Assembly: GCF_000699445.3 (NCBI RefSeq)
Contig: NC_067202.1
Span: 6,154,958 to 6,218,957, forward strand
DNA from: Schistosoma haematobium
Lineage: Eukaryota > Platyhelminthes > Trematoda > Strigeidida > Schistosomatidae
Reading direction: 5' to 3'
Length of the DNA: 64,000 nt
Shown: positions 47,201 through 60,504 of the stretch, piece after piece
Position numbering within the stretch: position 1 is the first letter of the stretch
Layout of the letters: each line of letters begins with the position of its first letter
Made by a program: the position numbers and the translations under genes
Notes under the pieces: generated by a model
Told to the model about the DNA's origin: nothing
The model's input: the letters and a program-made list of their open reading frames with translations, nothing else
The model's database searches: none

Positions 47201-47857
47201 TAGGTATTTATTTGACCAATCTGAAAGGTATTCAATTCTACTTATACATTTTGGACCAAATTTACACAGTAAAATAGTAATGTTGATAGTTAACTATTGA
47301 GAATTAGTATGTCTCATAAAACTTGATCGATTTAAATTTTCCACCAACAATTGCTTTATAACTCACTGAATTGTGTAATTGATGTTTATTTTTGACATTT
47401 AATTTACTATACAATGATATTAATTCATTCAGTTAGTTTTGCTTCAAATTTTAGACGCCATTATTTTTTGTTTCATCAGTTGAATAACATTAATAAGTTT
47501 TCACATCCCAATTGTGTTAGAAAGTCGGCTATAGGTGTGTATCTGTGTGGGGGGGAGTGAGATATTTTGTAAAAGTATAAGAAAAGGTTAATGAAGTTTC
47601 AAAATGTTACTTCAACGTCACATTAGGTAATTCGAATGAATACGTTGAATATCAATCATCTACCTTCTAATACCGACAATAATGAAATGAAATACAAGGT
47701 AAGGAACTGTTTGGGAAAATTAATTTTTTGTGATTGTATTGCAAAAAATAAATCAAGTGGAATATTAAGATAAATGTGATCATGTTATACCCTAGCGCTA
47801 ACTACGTAGGCATAGGAAGTCTTGGTAAGAGCTGACTTTATTCTTACTATTTTATTT

Positions 47858-48355
47858 ATTCATCTGGACCATAAATATTGGTACAAAGGGGCATCGAATA
47901 CATATGCGCCACACAAATCATCCGATTTGTGTGTGGTCTGTGATACTGCCCGGTTGCCCAGACCGAAGTAAGTGGTTTACTAAGGGGGACATACCCAGAG
48001 CCTTCGAACTAAAGGATTGATCCACAAGTCAGTGGAGCAACTTTAGGAGATGCAGTCCCATAGTGGCCGGTGACCAGCAATAGGTTCATACAACATTTTT
48101 TCTGTCAGGATCCTGGAGCCCATGTGCACCATTAGTTTGGAATGAGAGTTTTCCAACTCCCCTAGGTTGTTTCTCCATATCCACCAACCCGGTTAAAGCG
48201 TCGGACATTCGCTTTTCGTCCTCTCAATTTCTTAAACAACACCCGTGGTGCGAGAAGGCAGTGAATAGGACTTTCCTGTCAGTGGCTGTTTACGCGTGGT
48301 CATGTGAGAGCATTTCAAGAGGGAGAGCGGACTCTTTCCACCCTCAACTGCAACA
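47858..48355 (-). mobile_element. R540 copy, minus orientation
   Basis: Left end ATTTATTCATCTGGACCATA, internal CCCGGTTGCCCAGACCGAAG, right end GAGAGCGGACTCTTTCCACC. Very similar in internal sequence to the 39.0 kb copy. Confidence 0.85.
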
Positions 48356-48369
48356 GGCCATTTGAAGGA

Positions 48370-49798
48370 GATGGAAAGTGACTTGTAGATAACTAATACT
48401 TTTTTTAAATAATGAATTGGACCACATAAACACTGATAAATGATGCAGTTGTCTTTATTGATGCAAACCAAGTCAAAAAAGGGCAATAGTATTAATATTG
48501 TAGAGAAGTGTGAGCAGAAATGTTGATGAGAGAAACACTGTTTATAGGTGGGATGGGTTTAATTGTAAATATTGAAGAAATAGTCCTTTGGAAAAGAAAG
48601 TATGGTAGAGAAAAAATTATTTAGACAGAATTAGTAAGTGGTAAGCTTTTCAGTAATATGAATGAATTCTTTAATATTTTTACTAACTGTCCTCTGATTG
48701 GCTAAAGATGGTAAAAAAAAAAACATCCTTGAAGATTATTTAAAAGCCGCTTAAGGTCACAACTATTATACTTTAGTCCTGTCACACTATTTCAGCAATT
48801 GAAACACTAGGCTAGTTATAACAATCATTCCAATGGTTGTGAGTAATATTAACAGCAGGAAATTGATCAAAAGGATTTCTTTTCAAAGAACTTAGTATCA
48901 TGCTATACAATTGTATATACATATATATGAACGTTTAAGGAACAATTTTGTGGGGAAATATAGACAATGAATATAAGTGATGTAATAGATTTATTGGAAA
49001 AGGAAAGAAATTACTTCACTGAATTTTATGTTTTTAAGCTAAGTAGTATCCACTGTTTTTACATACTCCAAAACAAGTTAGTAAATCATACACACACACA
49101 CATACACGTATTTCAGGAATAACACACAGGCATATCATATTCTAAGGCATCATAGTACTTCACTGAAAGATAAATATTATGAACATGAGAATATCGATAA
49201 TCAATAATTGCCGGAAATTATTTAATGTTTAGAAAATTTAAAAAAAGATTTGTAAGAGATAGAGAGATCTATTATCTCCATTATTCTTTCTCGGGCTTTT
49301 GAGAAAAGATTTTGCTGTATTGCGGAGAGTGCTGAAGGCAGTTAGCAAGGTGTGTGGTGAATCTTTCGAGGTCATAATTAATATTGGTTGTGGTTAGACA
49401 TCTAAAGTCATGCAAACTCCTGGTAGGTGTTATTTTATCAGATAATAACCATAATCTTCACTGTTATCTTCTTGTATATCTTCTGGTAGAACGAGACGTA
49501 ATTACATTAAAATCCATGCACGCAAGCAAATGTATAAAAGTTCTATAATACTTTACCTAGCAAATATACTCTATAACGAATAGGTTATTAGAGTTAACCT
49601 AGTCAATAACCTGCATTCTTAACATGTCTCTAATTTGAAAAGTTGTACAGTTTTTCGGGTTTTTTAAACCCTTTTTTGTCTTTGTTTCTGTTTTTTGTGT
49701 GTAAGAAACTTGTTGAAATACTGTGTGGTGAGAATTTCTATATTGTACCCGAAATATAATATTGAATAAAGCCACTAATTATTAGTTAATAATAATCT

Positions 49799-49840
<42 letters not shown>

Positions 49841-50110
49841 AGAGAAACCACCACGTGCTGTTATTTGGAGTCATAAATTATGTAAGTCACAAGACTGAGT
49901 ACATTTGTAAATAATAATAGTAACAATAGTAATGATAATAATACTAATGTGAAAACGAAAATATGTTGATATATTTTATTGCCTTGACAAAAAGTACATC
50001 AATTTCTTTGAAATACGAAAAAAAACCCAGATAACTGCATACCAATGTTTATTTACACACTATGGACATTAAACCATATATATGACCTAATTTTATTGTG
50101 ATAAGCAAAT
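48370..50110. other. no gene seen
   Basis: AT-rich with simple repeats. A short minus-strand acidic frame near 49450-49500 was considered and not accepted. Confidence 0.4.
49804..49834. repeat. (GA)n microsatellite
   Basis: Pure AG repeat followed by AAAAAGAGAGAAA. Confidence 0.9.
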
Positions 50111-50124
50111 TTATCACAATTACT

Positions 50125-50240
50125 TACTTACTTACGCCTATTACTTCCAATGGAGCATAGGCTACCGACCAGCATTCTCCAACCCACTCTCTCCTGAGAC
50201 TTCCTTTCCAGTTCTATCCAATTGTTGTTCATTCTCCCCA
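50125..50240 (-). mobile_element. short RTE 3' end, minus orientation
   Basis: Reads [20 protein letters not shown] and [10 protein letters not shown], preceded at the left by TTACTTACTTACGCC, the reverse complement of the RTE tail. Only the last ~40 codons remain. An Smα-like element adjoins it on the right. Confidence 0.8.
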
Positions 50241-50289
50241 TGTGTGTCTCCGTAGGTAGGTGGAGGCTTTGTAGTTCGAGTTTTACATC

Positions 50290-50590
50290 GTTATCGTAAT
50301 CAGTGATTAAGGCAAATTCACATAGAATATATGGAATGTGGCTAGTAGTGATGTCCAAGACGCGCATAACGTTCTATTTATGACTCATCATTGGCCGGAT
50401 GTACCTGCATTCCAGAGTTGATCCCCACCCCATGATTTATACTCAGAATCTTGTCCTTCAGACGCTAACACGTTATCCACTGAGCTACTGGGTCCTGATA
50501 GCTACTAACTTATCTTAAATAGGATGAAACGCGCGTCTTAGATTCCACTATTAACCAAATTCCATCAATTTTATGTAAATCAATACACAT
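50290..50590. mobile_element. Smα-like element with both arms
   Basis: Left minus-strand arm (CCAAGACGCGCATAACG, GCCGGATGTACCTGC) and right plus-strand arm (TAGGATGAAACGCGCGTC then CCACTATTAACC). Middle: GATTTATACTCAGAATC and CGTTATCCACTGAGCTACTG (A-box complement). Both ribozyme copies are damaged. Confidence 0.68.
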
Positions 50591-50805
50591 CTTTAGTTAA
50601 TAATAATATCTAATACGAAAATATTTTATCATTTTCTGCATTGAAATTTTTACAAAAAATAAACAGGATCTAGAAAGTACTACCATCCTCACTTCAATAA
50701 TAATGATTACAATCAACTAACAGTCATCAACACTGTCAGTCAAACAAATAAGTTTAATAAACAAATCGACCAATCAATCAACCAATCCATTCATTCAACT
50801 ACTAC

Positions 50806-51101
50806 TGTTGTGTATACTACTTATGTCGACAGACATAAGTGGTATGCAACATCAGTCGAAAGTGGAAAACCTGACAACAGAAGGTAAGGATCAAGTTGAA
50901 GAGAATAAAAGAAAAAATATAAAGAAATTATGAACTAGAAGAGTCATATAGAATATGAAGGACAAATGATGGAAATTTGCAAATGAAATATTCAGTGTAT
51001 GGTTCTTATACCTTTCTTACTAAGAGAGATTGTGTAGTTTTGTATTTAAATACATCGGTCGACCCCCCCACCACCACCACTTTATGTTCTCGTTCACAAC
51101 A
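50806..51101. mobile_element. solo LTR, same family as 9358-9612
   Basis: Ends are inverted TGTTGTG...CACAACA. The flanks CTAC and CTAT suggest an imperfect 4-bp duplication. A hairpin near the 5' end pairs TACTACTTATGTC with GACATAAGTGGTA. A C-rich tract (CCCCCCCACCACC) lies near the 3' end. Confidence 0.7.
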
Positions 51102-51850
51102 CTATTGAATGGACAACTAATCGGTCAATTGATCGATTAGTTAGTCACACATTCAATTATTGTATATAAATAAGCAGGAAAAAAAGAGCGAGAAAGAGAT
51201 GAATAGTTTTTTTCTATACTTATGTTCATCAAAATATTTACAATATTAAATAATACACCGCAATACATTTCATTTGAATGAAGAGAGAGAGAGAGAGAGA
51301 GAAAGACAAATCATTTATTTTTGTTGTTACCATAGCCATTAATGTCATGTATGTGTGTGTATAAGAGCATTCGTTACTATAAGATAAAGAAATTTCGTTC
51401 AAAATAGAATGATTGAACGTTGAGTGGATAGATAAATAATAGGTGGATATGTTTATGTAATAAGTGAAAGTCTATTTTTTTATGAACTAGAATTTACTGA
51501 ATTCATATAATGGAGGGGGAGGGGTGGATAAATTAGAATTAGAGAGGTTTTATCAATTAATTGACTATAAGTGGATTGCTAAATTATGAATATCCTGTTT
51601 GTATTCTTTCTTTGTGTGTATGCTATATTCCGTTCAAATGAATATAGATATAAAAAAAGGATCGAATCCGTGTATAAATTTGAAAGATGTATCGAGTAGA
51701 TAAAATGATGAAAGGAATTCGCATCAGTCTATTTTACAATATTGGTTATTTATATTTTATAGTACACTATGTTGTACCTGAGAAAATTGTAAACATCATA
51801 CGGAAATTATGCAACGGACTACACTGGTGTCGTGAATGGAGGACAGCTCA

Positions 51851-52389
51851 TTATTATTTTATTTAAACACATAAATATTGGTACAAGGAGTCAACAAATA
51901 TACATGCGCCACACTCCGTCATACGATTTGTGTGAGGGCTAGAATACTGTCCGAGTGTACGCAAACCTAAACAGGTGGTTTTATTAGGAGGCTAATACCC
52001 AAGCCTTTGACCTAGAGACCTAATCCACAAGCCAGTGGAGCAACGTAAGGAGATGCGGTTCCATGATAACCGATGTTCAACAGTAGGTTCATATGCCATT
52101 TATTCTGTCAAGATACTGGAGCCCATGTGCACCATTCGTTTGGAATCAGGGTTTACGAACTCATCTAGATAAATCCTCCATATCCACCAACCTGGTAAAA
52201 GCGTCGGATATCCGCTTTTCGTTCTCTCAATTCCGTAAACAACACCCCCGCCACGAGAAGGTAGTGAGCAGGACTTCTCTGACAGTGGTTGCGTACACGT
52301 GGTCATGTGAGAGTATTTCGAGAGGGAGAGTTGACTCTCCCCACTCTCTGCCGTACCAGGGCATTTGGGGGCTATAAGTTTAGTGTCAA
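51851..52389 (-). mobile_element. R540 short retroposon, inserted in RTE with 12-bp duplication
   Basis: A 539-bp insert flanked by GAGGACAGCTCA at 51839-51850 and 52390-52401. It reads in the minus direction: it begins CCCCCAAATGCCCTGGTACGG and ends in an A-rich tail (AAATAAAATAATAA). It is nearly identical to the plus-oriented copy at 57705-58216. No protein or pol III boxes were recognised. It is likely mobilised by the RTE machinery, since target duplication and simple A-rich tail are both present; that is an inference. Confidence 0.85.
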
Positions 52390-52843
52390 GAGGACAGCTC
52401 ACAGACCCATTCTAAGCGAGGACCGGAGTCAGACAAGGTTGTTTACTCTCACCCTTCCTCTTTCTCTTGGTGGTCGACTGGTCGACCTCCACATATAAGG
52501 GGGATTACGGAATATGATAAACAGTTCGGATGTAAATGGACGACTCGGACTTCGCAGATGACCCGGCTCCTCTGTTCTATGAACATCAACAAATGTAGGT
52601 CAAGACAACCAGTGTAGCAGAAACTCCTGAATCAATAGACCTCAACATGCACAAGGGAAAAACCAAGATCCGCAAATACAACACAGAGAACAACAACCCA
52701 ACCAAACTTGATGGAGAAGCTCTGGAAGAGGTGGAAAGTTCCACGTATCTGGGCAACATCATCGATGAACAAGGAGGATCAGATGCAGACGTAATGGCGA
52801 GGATTGGCAAAACAAGGGCATCATTCCTACGCTTGAGGAACAT

Positions 52844-53152
52844 TGTTAGATATTTCCATAACTAATCAATCAAATTGTTGTTTAAGCGTCCACCACGTTG
52901 AACTGGTCTTATGTGTCTGTAAACTATCCCTGTTGCATGTGACTTACCAATGGAAAGAAATTATTATCCTATTATATTAATGTGACTCATAATTTTATCC
53001 ATTTCGATAAGACACGCAATACTGGTCGAAACAGATAAAGTTTAAAGCCAAGTTGTCCTTGTTCTGACTATAGCTTCCACATAGACTCGGTACTCGCCAG
53101 TATCGCGTTTACGGTTCTAGTAGTATATCCGTAGGACAAATTAAATCCTACA
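52844..53152. mobile_element. putative solo LTR (309 bp) inside the decayed RTE
   Basis: Starts TGTTAG and ends CTACA (TGT...ACA). It is flanked by AACAT and AATAT, a 5-bp duplication with one change, and it exactly interrupts RTE sequence that continues on both sides. No LTR-retrotransposon coding sequence is attached. Confidence 0.7.
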
Positions 53153-53639
53153 AATATATGGGACTGAAAACAACTGTCAACTAATATCAAAGTGACAATC
53201 TTCAATACGAAAGTTAATACAGTTCTACTTGGAGAACTGCCACAAATATCATCAAACATGTACGAGTATTGATAAACAATTGTCTACGCAAGATCATCGA
53301 TGTCCGTTGACCGGATACCATCAGCAACAGCCTACTGCGGGAGAGAATAAACCAGCTTCCAGATGAAGAGGAAATTAGGACAAGATATTGGAAGTGGATA
53401 GGATATACATTTCATAAATCATCAAACTGCATCACAGTGCAAACCCTAACCTAGAATCCTGAAGGTAAACGGAAAAGAGGAAGACCAAGGAACACACTGC
53501 ACCGGGAATGGGAAGCAGAAATGAAAAGGATGAATAGCAACTGGAAAGGATTGCCTAGAACAGAGTTGGGTGGAGAATGCTGGTGGGTGGCCTATGCTCC
53601 TCCACGAGGGGTAACAGGCGTAAGTACGTTTTGCAGTAC

Positions 53640-55640
53640 TGTCGTTTTTCTATTCTCTTATCTACATCTCTATTTGGAATTAGGTATAATTAAACAAAAT
53701 TATTTAGAAAAGCTTAGTACAGGAATTTGTACTCTTAGTATTGAGGGACTCCATTGATCACAGCTTCTCACTAAAACTTTAGTAATCACTTGATTTCCAA
53801 TGGTTGTATAACTAATATTAATCTGTGGTGGTGAACTGTTACTTACAAAAAAAATTTACTTTAATTGTGCACAGAATATCGATGATGTCAGTTTTTTTTT
53901 ACTAAAAGCAGTTTTTAACCAACCATGACAATTAATCAGATAAGTAGTGGTTTAATAAGTAGCGACAGTAGTCGTAATAGTAAAAAATGACAAGTGTAGT
54001 ATGTCATTTGTCAGAAAAAAAAGATTGATTAATTAACGAAGAATGGCGCAAAAGATGAACATGTATTCTCCACTGGTACACACACACACACACAGATATG
54101 TAGAGTGGATTAAACTCGAAAAAATTACTATTTCGGTGCTAATGGAGTGCATGAAATGCAGTAAAAAGTACTTATACACATGTATACAGTTGAAGGGAAC
54201 AACCCCCCTTAAAACGTATTAATCAATAATTAGTTGGATGATTTTTCTTCTTGGAAAAAGATTCCAAATTATTATTCATCGACATTAACAAACATACAGA
54301 TTAGCCTATGAATATAGATTCTATGCATAGATTACTAATATTGGCTTTAAATTATTACTCCAGTATAGTGACGGAATTATCAAGTCAATATTGAATGATA
54401 TGTGAATTAAAATAGGAACTGATTGATGTACCCTTGAATTTCCATCAACTGAGATATTTTGACACATAGTAGAAAGGTTAATTTGAAGAGTAATCTAGCA
54501 GATGTTAAAACAAGATATAGCAAAAAAATCATGAATTTCCTGACTGTTTGCACTGAGGTATGTCGAAAGGTAAAGACTTCCTAGTTGATGTATGTATATC
54601 TTGGGAGATCACAAGTGGCATAACTTAAAACTAGTGGCAAGTTCAGGTGGAATATCGAGTTACTACCGTTTTGATGAAAACACAATATATGCGATCTTTC
54701 GTCATTCTAGATCTTACTCAGTCTTTCTGTTTAGGAAATGGTTGATGAACTGAATTTGAGAAACGTACTGATACCCAAGATTTTACGTAACATTTGAACT
54801 GATAAGAACCTCCCGTAATGATTTGAGCAATAAAACTGAAGGTTGAACAATTGTATTGTTACAATTGGGTAGCATTTTGAGAAGGAATAAGAATAATGTG
54901 ATCTAAATATTATGAAATAAAGTTTCTATTACCTCAGTTCATCTATATATTGGACAGTCTAGTATACCAGAATCAAGATAAGTCTTTTAGATAGGATTAG
55001 TAATTATTAATGTGATGCTGAATTTTTATAACGGAAGGAGTTAGAAAAAGTTGGGTTCAAAACTTAACACACTCCAAAATGCGCATCAAAGACTCTCAGC
55101 GTCAACAGTAAGGTTTAAAAAGCACACAGTTACCCAAATAAAAAAGCTGTGTGTGTATGTGACCGCCCTCAGGCAGTTACCTATTGGGTTCTGCAGTCCC
55201 TCTCCTAAATCGACAAGATCATCACTACTACTACTACTACCACTCCAACTAATTCAGTTTCTTCTAGAAAATCCTTCAAAAAGGATTCTCTTTCTACAGT
55301 TTAGCCGGATTGTAATTGTCAATCGTCCACACATTTCTAACAGTACATGAGTTGATAATATCTAAATTAACCTTAATAGCTTAGTTTGCATATCTCTATT
55401 AAACAGATACCATGTACAAGTCACGCATAAACCATTTCAAATTCACAGATAAAATTTTAATCTATTACAAAGCTTTTAATTATTTTTTTTAATAGTCAAC
55501 ATAATTTTAATTAAAGCTGTTTTTGGTGATGATAGAGGTTAACAGTTAAACAGTCCAATAAAATAAGGGAACGTGATAAAAATAATTTTTAGCTAGTATC
55601 GTGATTATCTTGTCGCTATATATATATATTGTGCTGATCT
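53640..55640. other. no gene seen
   Basis: Unique-looking AT-rich DNA with a short CA repeat at about 54080. Confidence 0.4.
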
Positions 55641-55649
55641 TTTAGTCTT

Positions 55650-56310
55650 TTAACTGAATAAATTGATCGTGGAGCTGTCATCATTCCTCAGAACAACATC
55701 ATCAATACGCGATTTGGAAAGAAATAACCTATTGAAGTTTTTCCACAACTGTGACAAACAGCTTGTTCTGCTGACTTGAAATACAGTTGACCGTTATTAA
55801 GCCCTTTTCGTATATACCACATGACAGAACATAGCTTCGCTCATATCCATGCATGTGGATAATTGTGAGCATGAGTTCGACTGGAAAAATGTCGACATAT
55901 TGAACAAAGGAAATAAAAAGAAATTTAGTGAATTTTTAGAAGTCTACAACACTTGAATCGGACATCAATCGATAGACAAATTGTAATTGATTAAACTCAT
56001 AACAGAGTAAAGAAAAGGGTCAGTAAGTGCAAAGTTAGAGTACAGAAACAGGTCGGAAGAAAAACGACCAAAACAAACACACAAGTAGCAACAATCCAGC
56101 TATGGATAACAACGAATCAAATTCCAGACTAACAGAACAATCTGTCAGCCAAAATTGTGGAGGAATTCCAATAGATTATTTCTTCTCGAAGTATGAGCTG
56201 ATGATGTTATCCAGAAGAACGACGAACACTTTACAATCAATTCATTCAGTTTAGATGCCACAATACTTGCAAAATCCTGAGCTACAAATATTCTCCATCA
56301 TCTCGTATAG
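55650..56310. mobile_element. IR-D element, second copy
   Basis: Left GATCGTGGAGCTGTCATC and CAGAACAACATCATCAATAC; right GAGCTGATGATGTTATCCAG. The interior CATCAATCGATAGACAAATTG corresponds to the first copy. Confidence 0.55.
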
Positions 56311-56689
56311 TGCTCATCAAATTCTACTGATTAAGATCTCTGAGTTGGTATCCCATAGTTTACATATCAAAATTCAATCTATTCGAAGTATTCTAAAACC
56401 ATCATTACTGGGTAACTGCACCATATCCAACGTGGTTGAACTGCCCCGATCACTGCTTCTCACTAGAACTTTGAGAATCAATCTCAAAAAAATGTTTCAC
56501 TAGTGAGAATTTTCCAATCCCCCACTAAGATGAAACGGCTAACTAGTACTTTCTAAGTTTTAATGATTGTCTAATTAAGGTCAATGTGTAGTGTAAACTA
56601 TGAAACAAAAAAATTTTTACATTCATACATTTTGTTTACAATCACAAAAACTCTAATGTTTTGTTTCATTGTTGTTGTTCGAGGATTAT

Positions 56690-56712
56690 TATTAATAATA
56701 ATAATAATAATG

Positions 56713-56760
<48 letters not shown>

Positions 56761-56761
56761 G
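56690..56761. repeat. (AAT)n microsatellite
   Basis: ATT/AAT repeat with one TGA interruption. Confidence 0.95.
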
Positions 56762-57594
56762 TCGAAAGTGATTAATTAACTTTAAAAAAGGAAGGAAGTG
56801 TAAATGGTGAATTTGTGAGTCACATTGATGAAAAAGGAAATACAGAAGAAACAATCAAGTTGAATCATAATTGATTTGTTTGGATTATGGTAGTGTATTA
56901 AAACTAATCACGAAGCACAAGTGGTGTGCATAAATAAGCAATTCTTTTTTGAAAGAAAATAAACACAACAAATCGAAGCAGTTGAATCGAGTAAACAGAC
57001 ATAAAGAGTAGTACATACAAAACAAGACAGCATACATCATACATAACAGCTCAAGGACATGGAACCTTAAGGTCAGATAAACGGAGTAAATCGATCAATA
57101 AGTCATGAAAATGATAGATATTGATCAAAATAAACAATCTGGATTAATATTTTTAGTGAAATAAAACATTCTGTGATTGATGGAAGCAGTAATGTCAGTT
57201 ACGTACGTACGTAGGTACGCACGCACGCACAAAAGCACAGAGTATTAGTATTGATTTTGTTATTGTGTAAGGGGATCGGAGTTCGAACCAAGAATCTAGT
57301 GGTCATCGACCATTTACATAGGTACACATTCATTGGAAACTAAAGAATCGACAACAGAATGTGACAAGAACTATAACAGCTAGATTTAAAATTGATCTGT
57401 AAATACAATGTGAACCTATCCACCCATAATCAACACTACGATTTGACACAGATTTGCATCAGTCTCATTCATAACACTGGTTCAGGATAACAAGAGGAAA
57501 ATAACAAATGGATAGCTAACGAGTATAAATAGTAATGGTATCAAGACAGCTGAAGAAACAAAATATAGTTTAGAAAGGATGAGCAACAATTCTA

Positions 57595-57690
57595 GGTGTT
57601 GTAGCGTTCTCTGAGCTAGATGGTTTAACTGCAAAGTTTTCATTGTCTTTCTGGACAACATTCTCCATGCTTACTACATGTAGAAGTGAG
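57595..57690. mobile_element. IR-D left end, cut by an R540 copy
   Basis: TTCTCTGAGCTAGATGGTTT and TCTTTCTGGACAACATTCTC match the left end at 23.0 kb. Confidence 0.5.
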
Positions 57691-57704
57691 TTTTTTTGGT
57701 CATC

Positions 57705-58216
57705 GCCCCCCAAGCGCCCTGGTACGGCCGAGGGTGGGGAGAATAAGCCCTCCCTCTCGAAATACTCTCACATGACCACGTGTACGCAACCACTGTCAGG
57801 GAAGTCCTGCTCACTACCTTCTCGTGGCGGGGGTGTTGTTTACGGAATTGAGAGAACGAAAAGCGGATATCCGACGCTTTTACCAGGTTGGTGGATATGA
57901 AGGATTTATCTAGATGAGTTCGTAAACCCTGATTCCAAACGAATGGTGCACATGGGCTCCAGTATCTTGACAGAATAAATGGCATATGAACCTACTGTTG
58001 AACATCGGTTATCATGGAACCGCATCTCCTTACGTTGCTCCACTGGCTTGTGGATTAGGTCTCTAGGTCAAAGGCCCGGGGATTGGCCTCCTAAGAAAAC
58101 CACTTGCTTCGGTTTGGGCACCCGAGCAGTATCATAGCCCAAGTGACTTGTGTGGCGCATTTGTTTCCGATGCCCCTTTGTACCAATATTTATGTGTTCA
58201 AATAAACACATAAATA
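57705..58216 (+). mobile_element. R540 copy, full length
   Basis: From CGCCCCCCAAGCGCCCTGG to CAAATAAACACATAAATAAA. It is an inverted near-identical partner of 51851-52389 (about 5.3 kb apart) and truncates one end of an IR-D element. Confidence 0.85.
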
Positions 58217-58229
58217 AATTTTAGTTATT

Positions 58230-59620
58230 ACACGTCTCAACTCAGTTTTTCCTGGTAGCCTAAATTGTGATTGGTTATTTTCGTGGATTTTATTGTCTTC
58301 GGCTGTTTTTGTACTGAAGTTGACTGTTTTGTCCCGCTGACCTTTGGCATGGCTAGTGCTTGACGTTTTTAGGATGGATTGACAGATTGAATCTAAATCG
58401 ATCTATCGATTAATTACTGATTGACCTGAATACCATGCTTTCAGAAATTCTCTGGCATTCTTAACAATTATGCGATCTAGAATTTCGACCATCTCCCAGA
58501 CGAATTGATGTCCGTAGTTGTATACATGCATTGATATCCCTGATGGTATGTCGTATCATTTCACTGACAGATTGTGTTTGTGTGTGCGTAAGTGGAAAGG
58601 GTGTCCAATTTGTTCAATAGTGTTTGCTACAGTTGGTACAATTTATTTTGTAAATGATATTGGGTTCATCTTCTTTCTCTGTTATATTTTTTAACCTGCA
58701 TAAAGTGATGTGAAGTGATTCTGTTGGCTTATAAACGAGATCAACTTCAAAGCGTTTTAAATTATAATAGTGATTTCTGAGATGTCTTACACACGAAACA
58801 ACAATGAAAACTCCGCAGTTAAACCGACTAGCCCATAGAACTTAACAACACTTAAAGCATCCACCGGAGGTGCAAATTTCCATTATTTCAAATGATTAAA
58901 CTCGGAACCCAAGAAGTATAAACAAACATTACAACGCGAAATTCGGAGGATAAAAGATGGTGAATACACATTCGCAACACTACAACTGATTTCGGCTTTC
59001 ATTGGGGATTAAAATATGATATATCAGGTATTGTATATTGTAGCAAGTGGTCAACAGACATGTGTGGTCTACGTTTTAGCTAGGTTAACCGGTGTGCATT
59101 CCTTTACAACTCCCTTACATCGACTAACACCCTTCTCGACAAAAATTGTTACATTACTTCGTGATAATGATAAGATCTACAGTGAGAAATATTGACTTTT
59201 AAGATACGGATTACAGTAGAAATGAAGAACCTACAGTCTGAGGGCCAAGCTGGAACTGTGCAGTTATTTAGAGCGGCCAGAAGAGAGTTCATTTAAAATA
59301 ATCTTAAGGAAGAATGGAAAAAAACCTAGAAAACGGAGCTTAGAATTGAACTCAGTCTAGTGTCTTAATAGTAACTTAAAGAATTTGACAATGCTCTCCT
59401 TTCCAGGTAACGGACATAAAAAAAGGTCTTATTAATACCTTTTTTAGGAATATAATCACTACAGTTCAACGCGTAATAATAATAATATTTTCACAATATT
59501 TAAACGATTTAGAAGCGTTTAGATAACAGTTTAGTTTGCTGAATGCTTCATATATTTTTCAACATTGAGACAGTTGGTTACGATGTTTACATAGAACTAA
59601 TAGAATTTTAGGACTAATAA
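58230..59620. other. no gene seen
   Basis: Slightly GC-richer at 58260-58400 (CGGCTGTTTTTGTACTGAAG) but no frame or family recognised. Confidence 0.4.
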
Positions 59621-59629
59621 CAATTTCAA

Positions 59630-60090
59630 TGAACTGCAATTGATCAGTCACTCAATGACATTTATGCATCCTGTGCGGATTGTGCCTCGACAGCCACTAG
59701 CTTGTGTAAATAGGATGAAACGCTCATCCTGGATTCCACTGCTAGCCACTATCCATCTCTGCTCATAATGCTTGTGATATAAGGCAATATCGAGGTAATC
59801 CGCACAGGATGAACATATGCCAATGAGAGACTGATCAATTGCAATCTTAAACATCAATCGGAAGATCCAAACAACCAATACAAAAATGAACTAAAACTTA
59901 ACCCCATTGCACAAGCTATTGGCTATCAGGACTCAGTAGCTAAGTGAATAATGTGATGGTATTTTGAGTGAACGGTACTGAGTTCGGGTCTCGGAGTGGA
60001 AATGAACTCTGGGATGCAGGTACATCCGGCTGACGAGTCCCGAGTTGGAGGAACGCACGTCCTGGATCGAACTGCTAGCCATCATCCATC
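59630..60090 (+). mobile_element. Smα-like double element
   Basis: 59640-59860 holds a 3' ribozyme half (TAGGATGAAACGCTCATCC) between inverted 60-bp blocks (CATCCTGTGCGGATTGTGCC and GGTAATCCGCACAGGATG). 59935-60090 has GTAGCTAAGTGAATAATGTG (A-box-like), CGGTACTGAGTTCGGGTC (B-box-like) and a full-order ribozyme, CCGGCTGACGAGTCCCGAG...GGAACG, missing one A of GAAA. Confidence 0.68.
60022..60068 (+). ncRNA. Smα-type hammerhead, damaged
   Basis: CTGACGA core intact; GAAA is reduced to GAA followed by C, and stem II is imperfect. Confidence 0.4.
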
Positions 60091-60504
60091 TCTACTTATG
60101 ATTCAAATGAACGCTTTTAACACTTAACATTGACTAAATTCTAATCATTAGTGAAAGAAGAAAAGTTACACAATCTGAATTTTTTTTAACAATAATGTTC
60201 ACGTTTATAAGGTCAACTTATAATTCAATAAATTCCAATAATTTAGCTTCCATTTAAAACACAAGTGTAGATTCATTATTACGCATTATAAGAAACTAAA
60301 TGTTGATTTATTTTAGTAAAGTTAGATAGTTGGTTATCAGCTGAATTCAGAACCAGTATTTCTTCCTTTTTGGGACCCGTCAGATGGATGTATCTCTGCT
60401 ACCTGTAAACACTAATCCAACTTTATCAACAACTAGTGACTAATATGTCTATATATATACCCAAAAGAGACTGGTTGATCGCAATCATTAACATTGACAA
60501 TAGA

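Larger units (their letters stand above)
51765..53630 (+). mobile_element. decayed RTE copy split by an R540 retroposon and a solo LTR
   Basis: RTE sequence resumes three times: 51765-51850 ([14 protein letters not shown]), 52390-52843 (reverse transcriptase C-terminal part: FADD-like at about 52552, then LDGEALEEVESSTYLGN) and 53158-53630 (RTNQ to the final AGGCGTAAGTA). The two interruptions are the R540 copy at 51851-52389 and an LTR at 52844-53152. Many substitutions and stops show that it is old. Confidence 0.85.

Noticed and set aside
49440..49505. Minus-strand acidic frame (LPEDIQEDNSEDYGYY) as a possible LKB1 5' exon
   Set aside because: No convincing donor in phase 0, and no glycine-loop sequence.
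52093..52377. 94-codon plus-strand frame, also seen reversed at 57674-57985
   Set aside because: Both are antisense frames across R540 copies; the conserved translation reflects recent repeat identity, not selection on protein.
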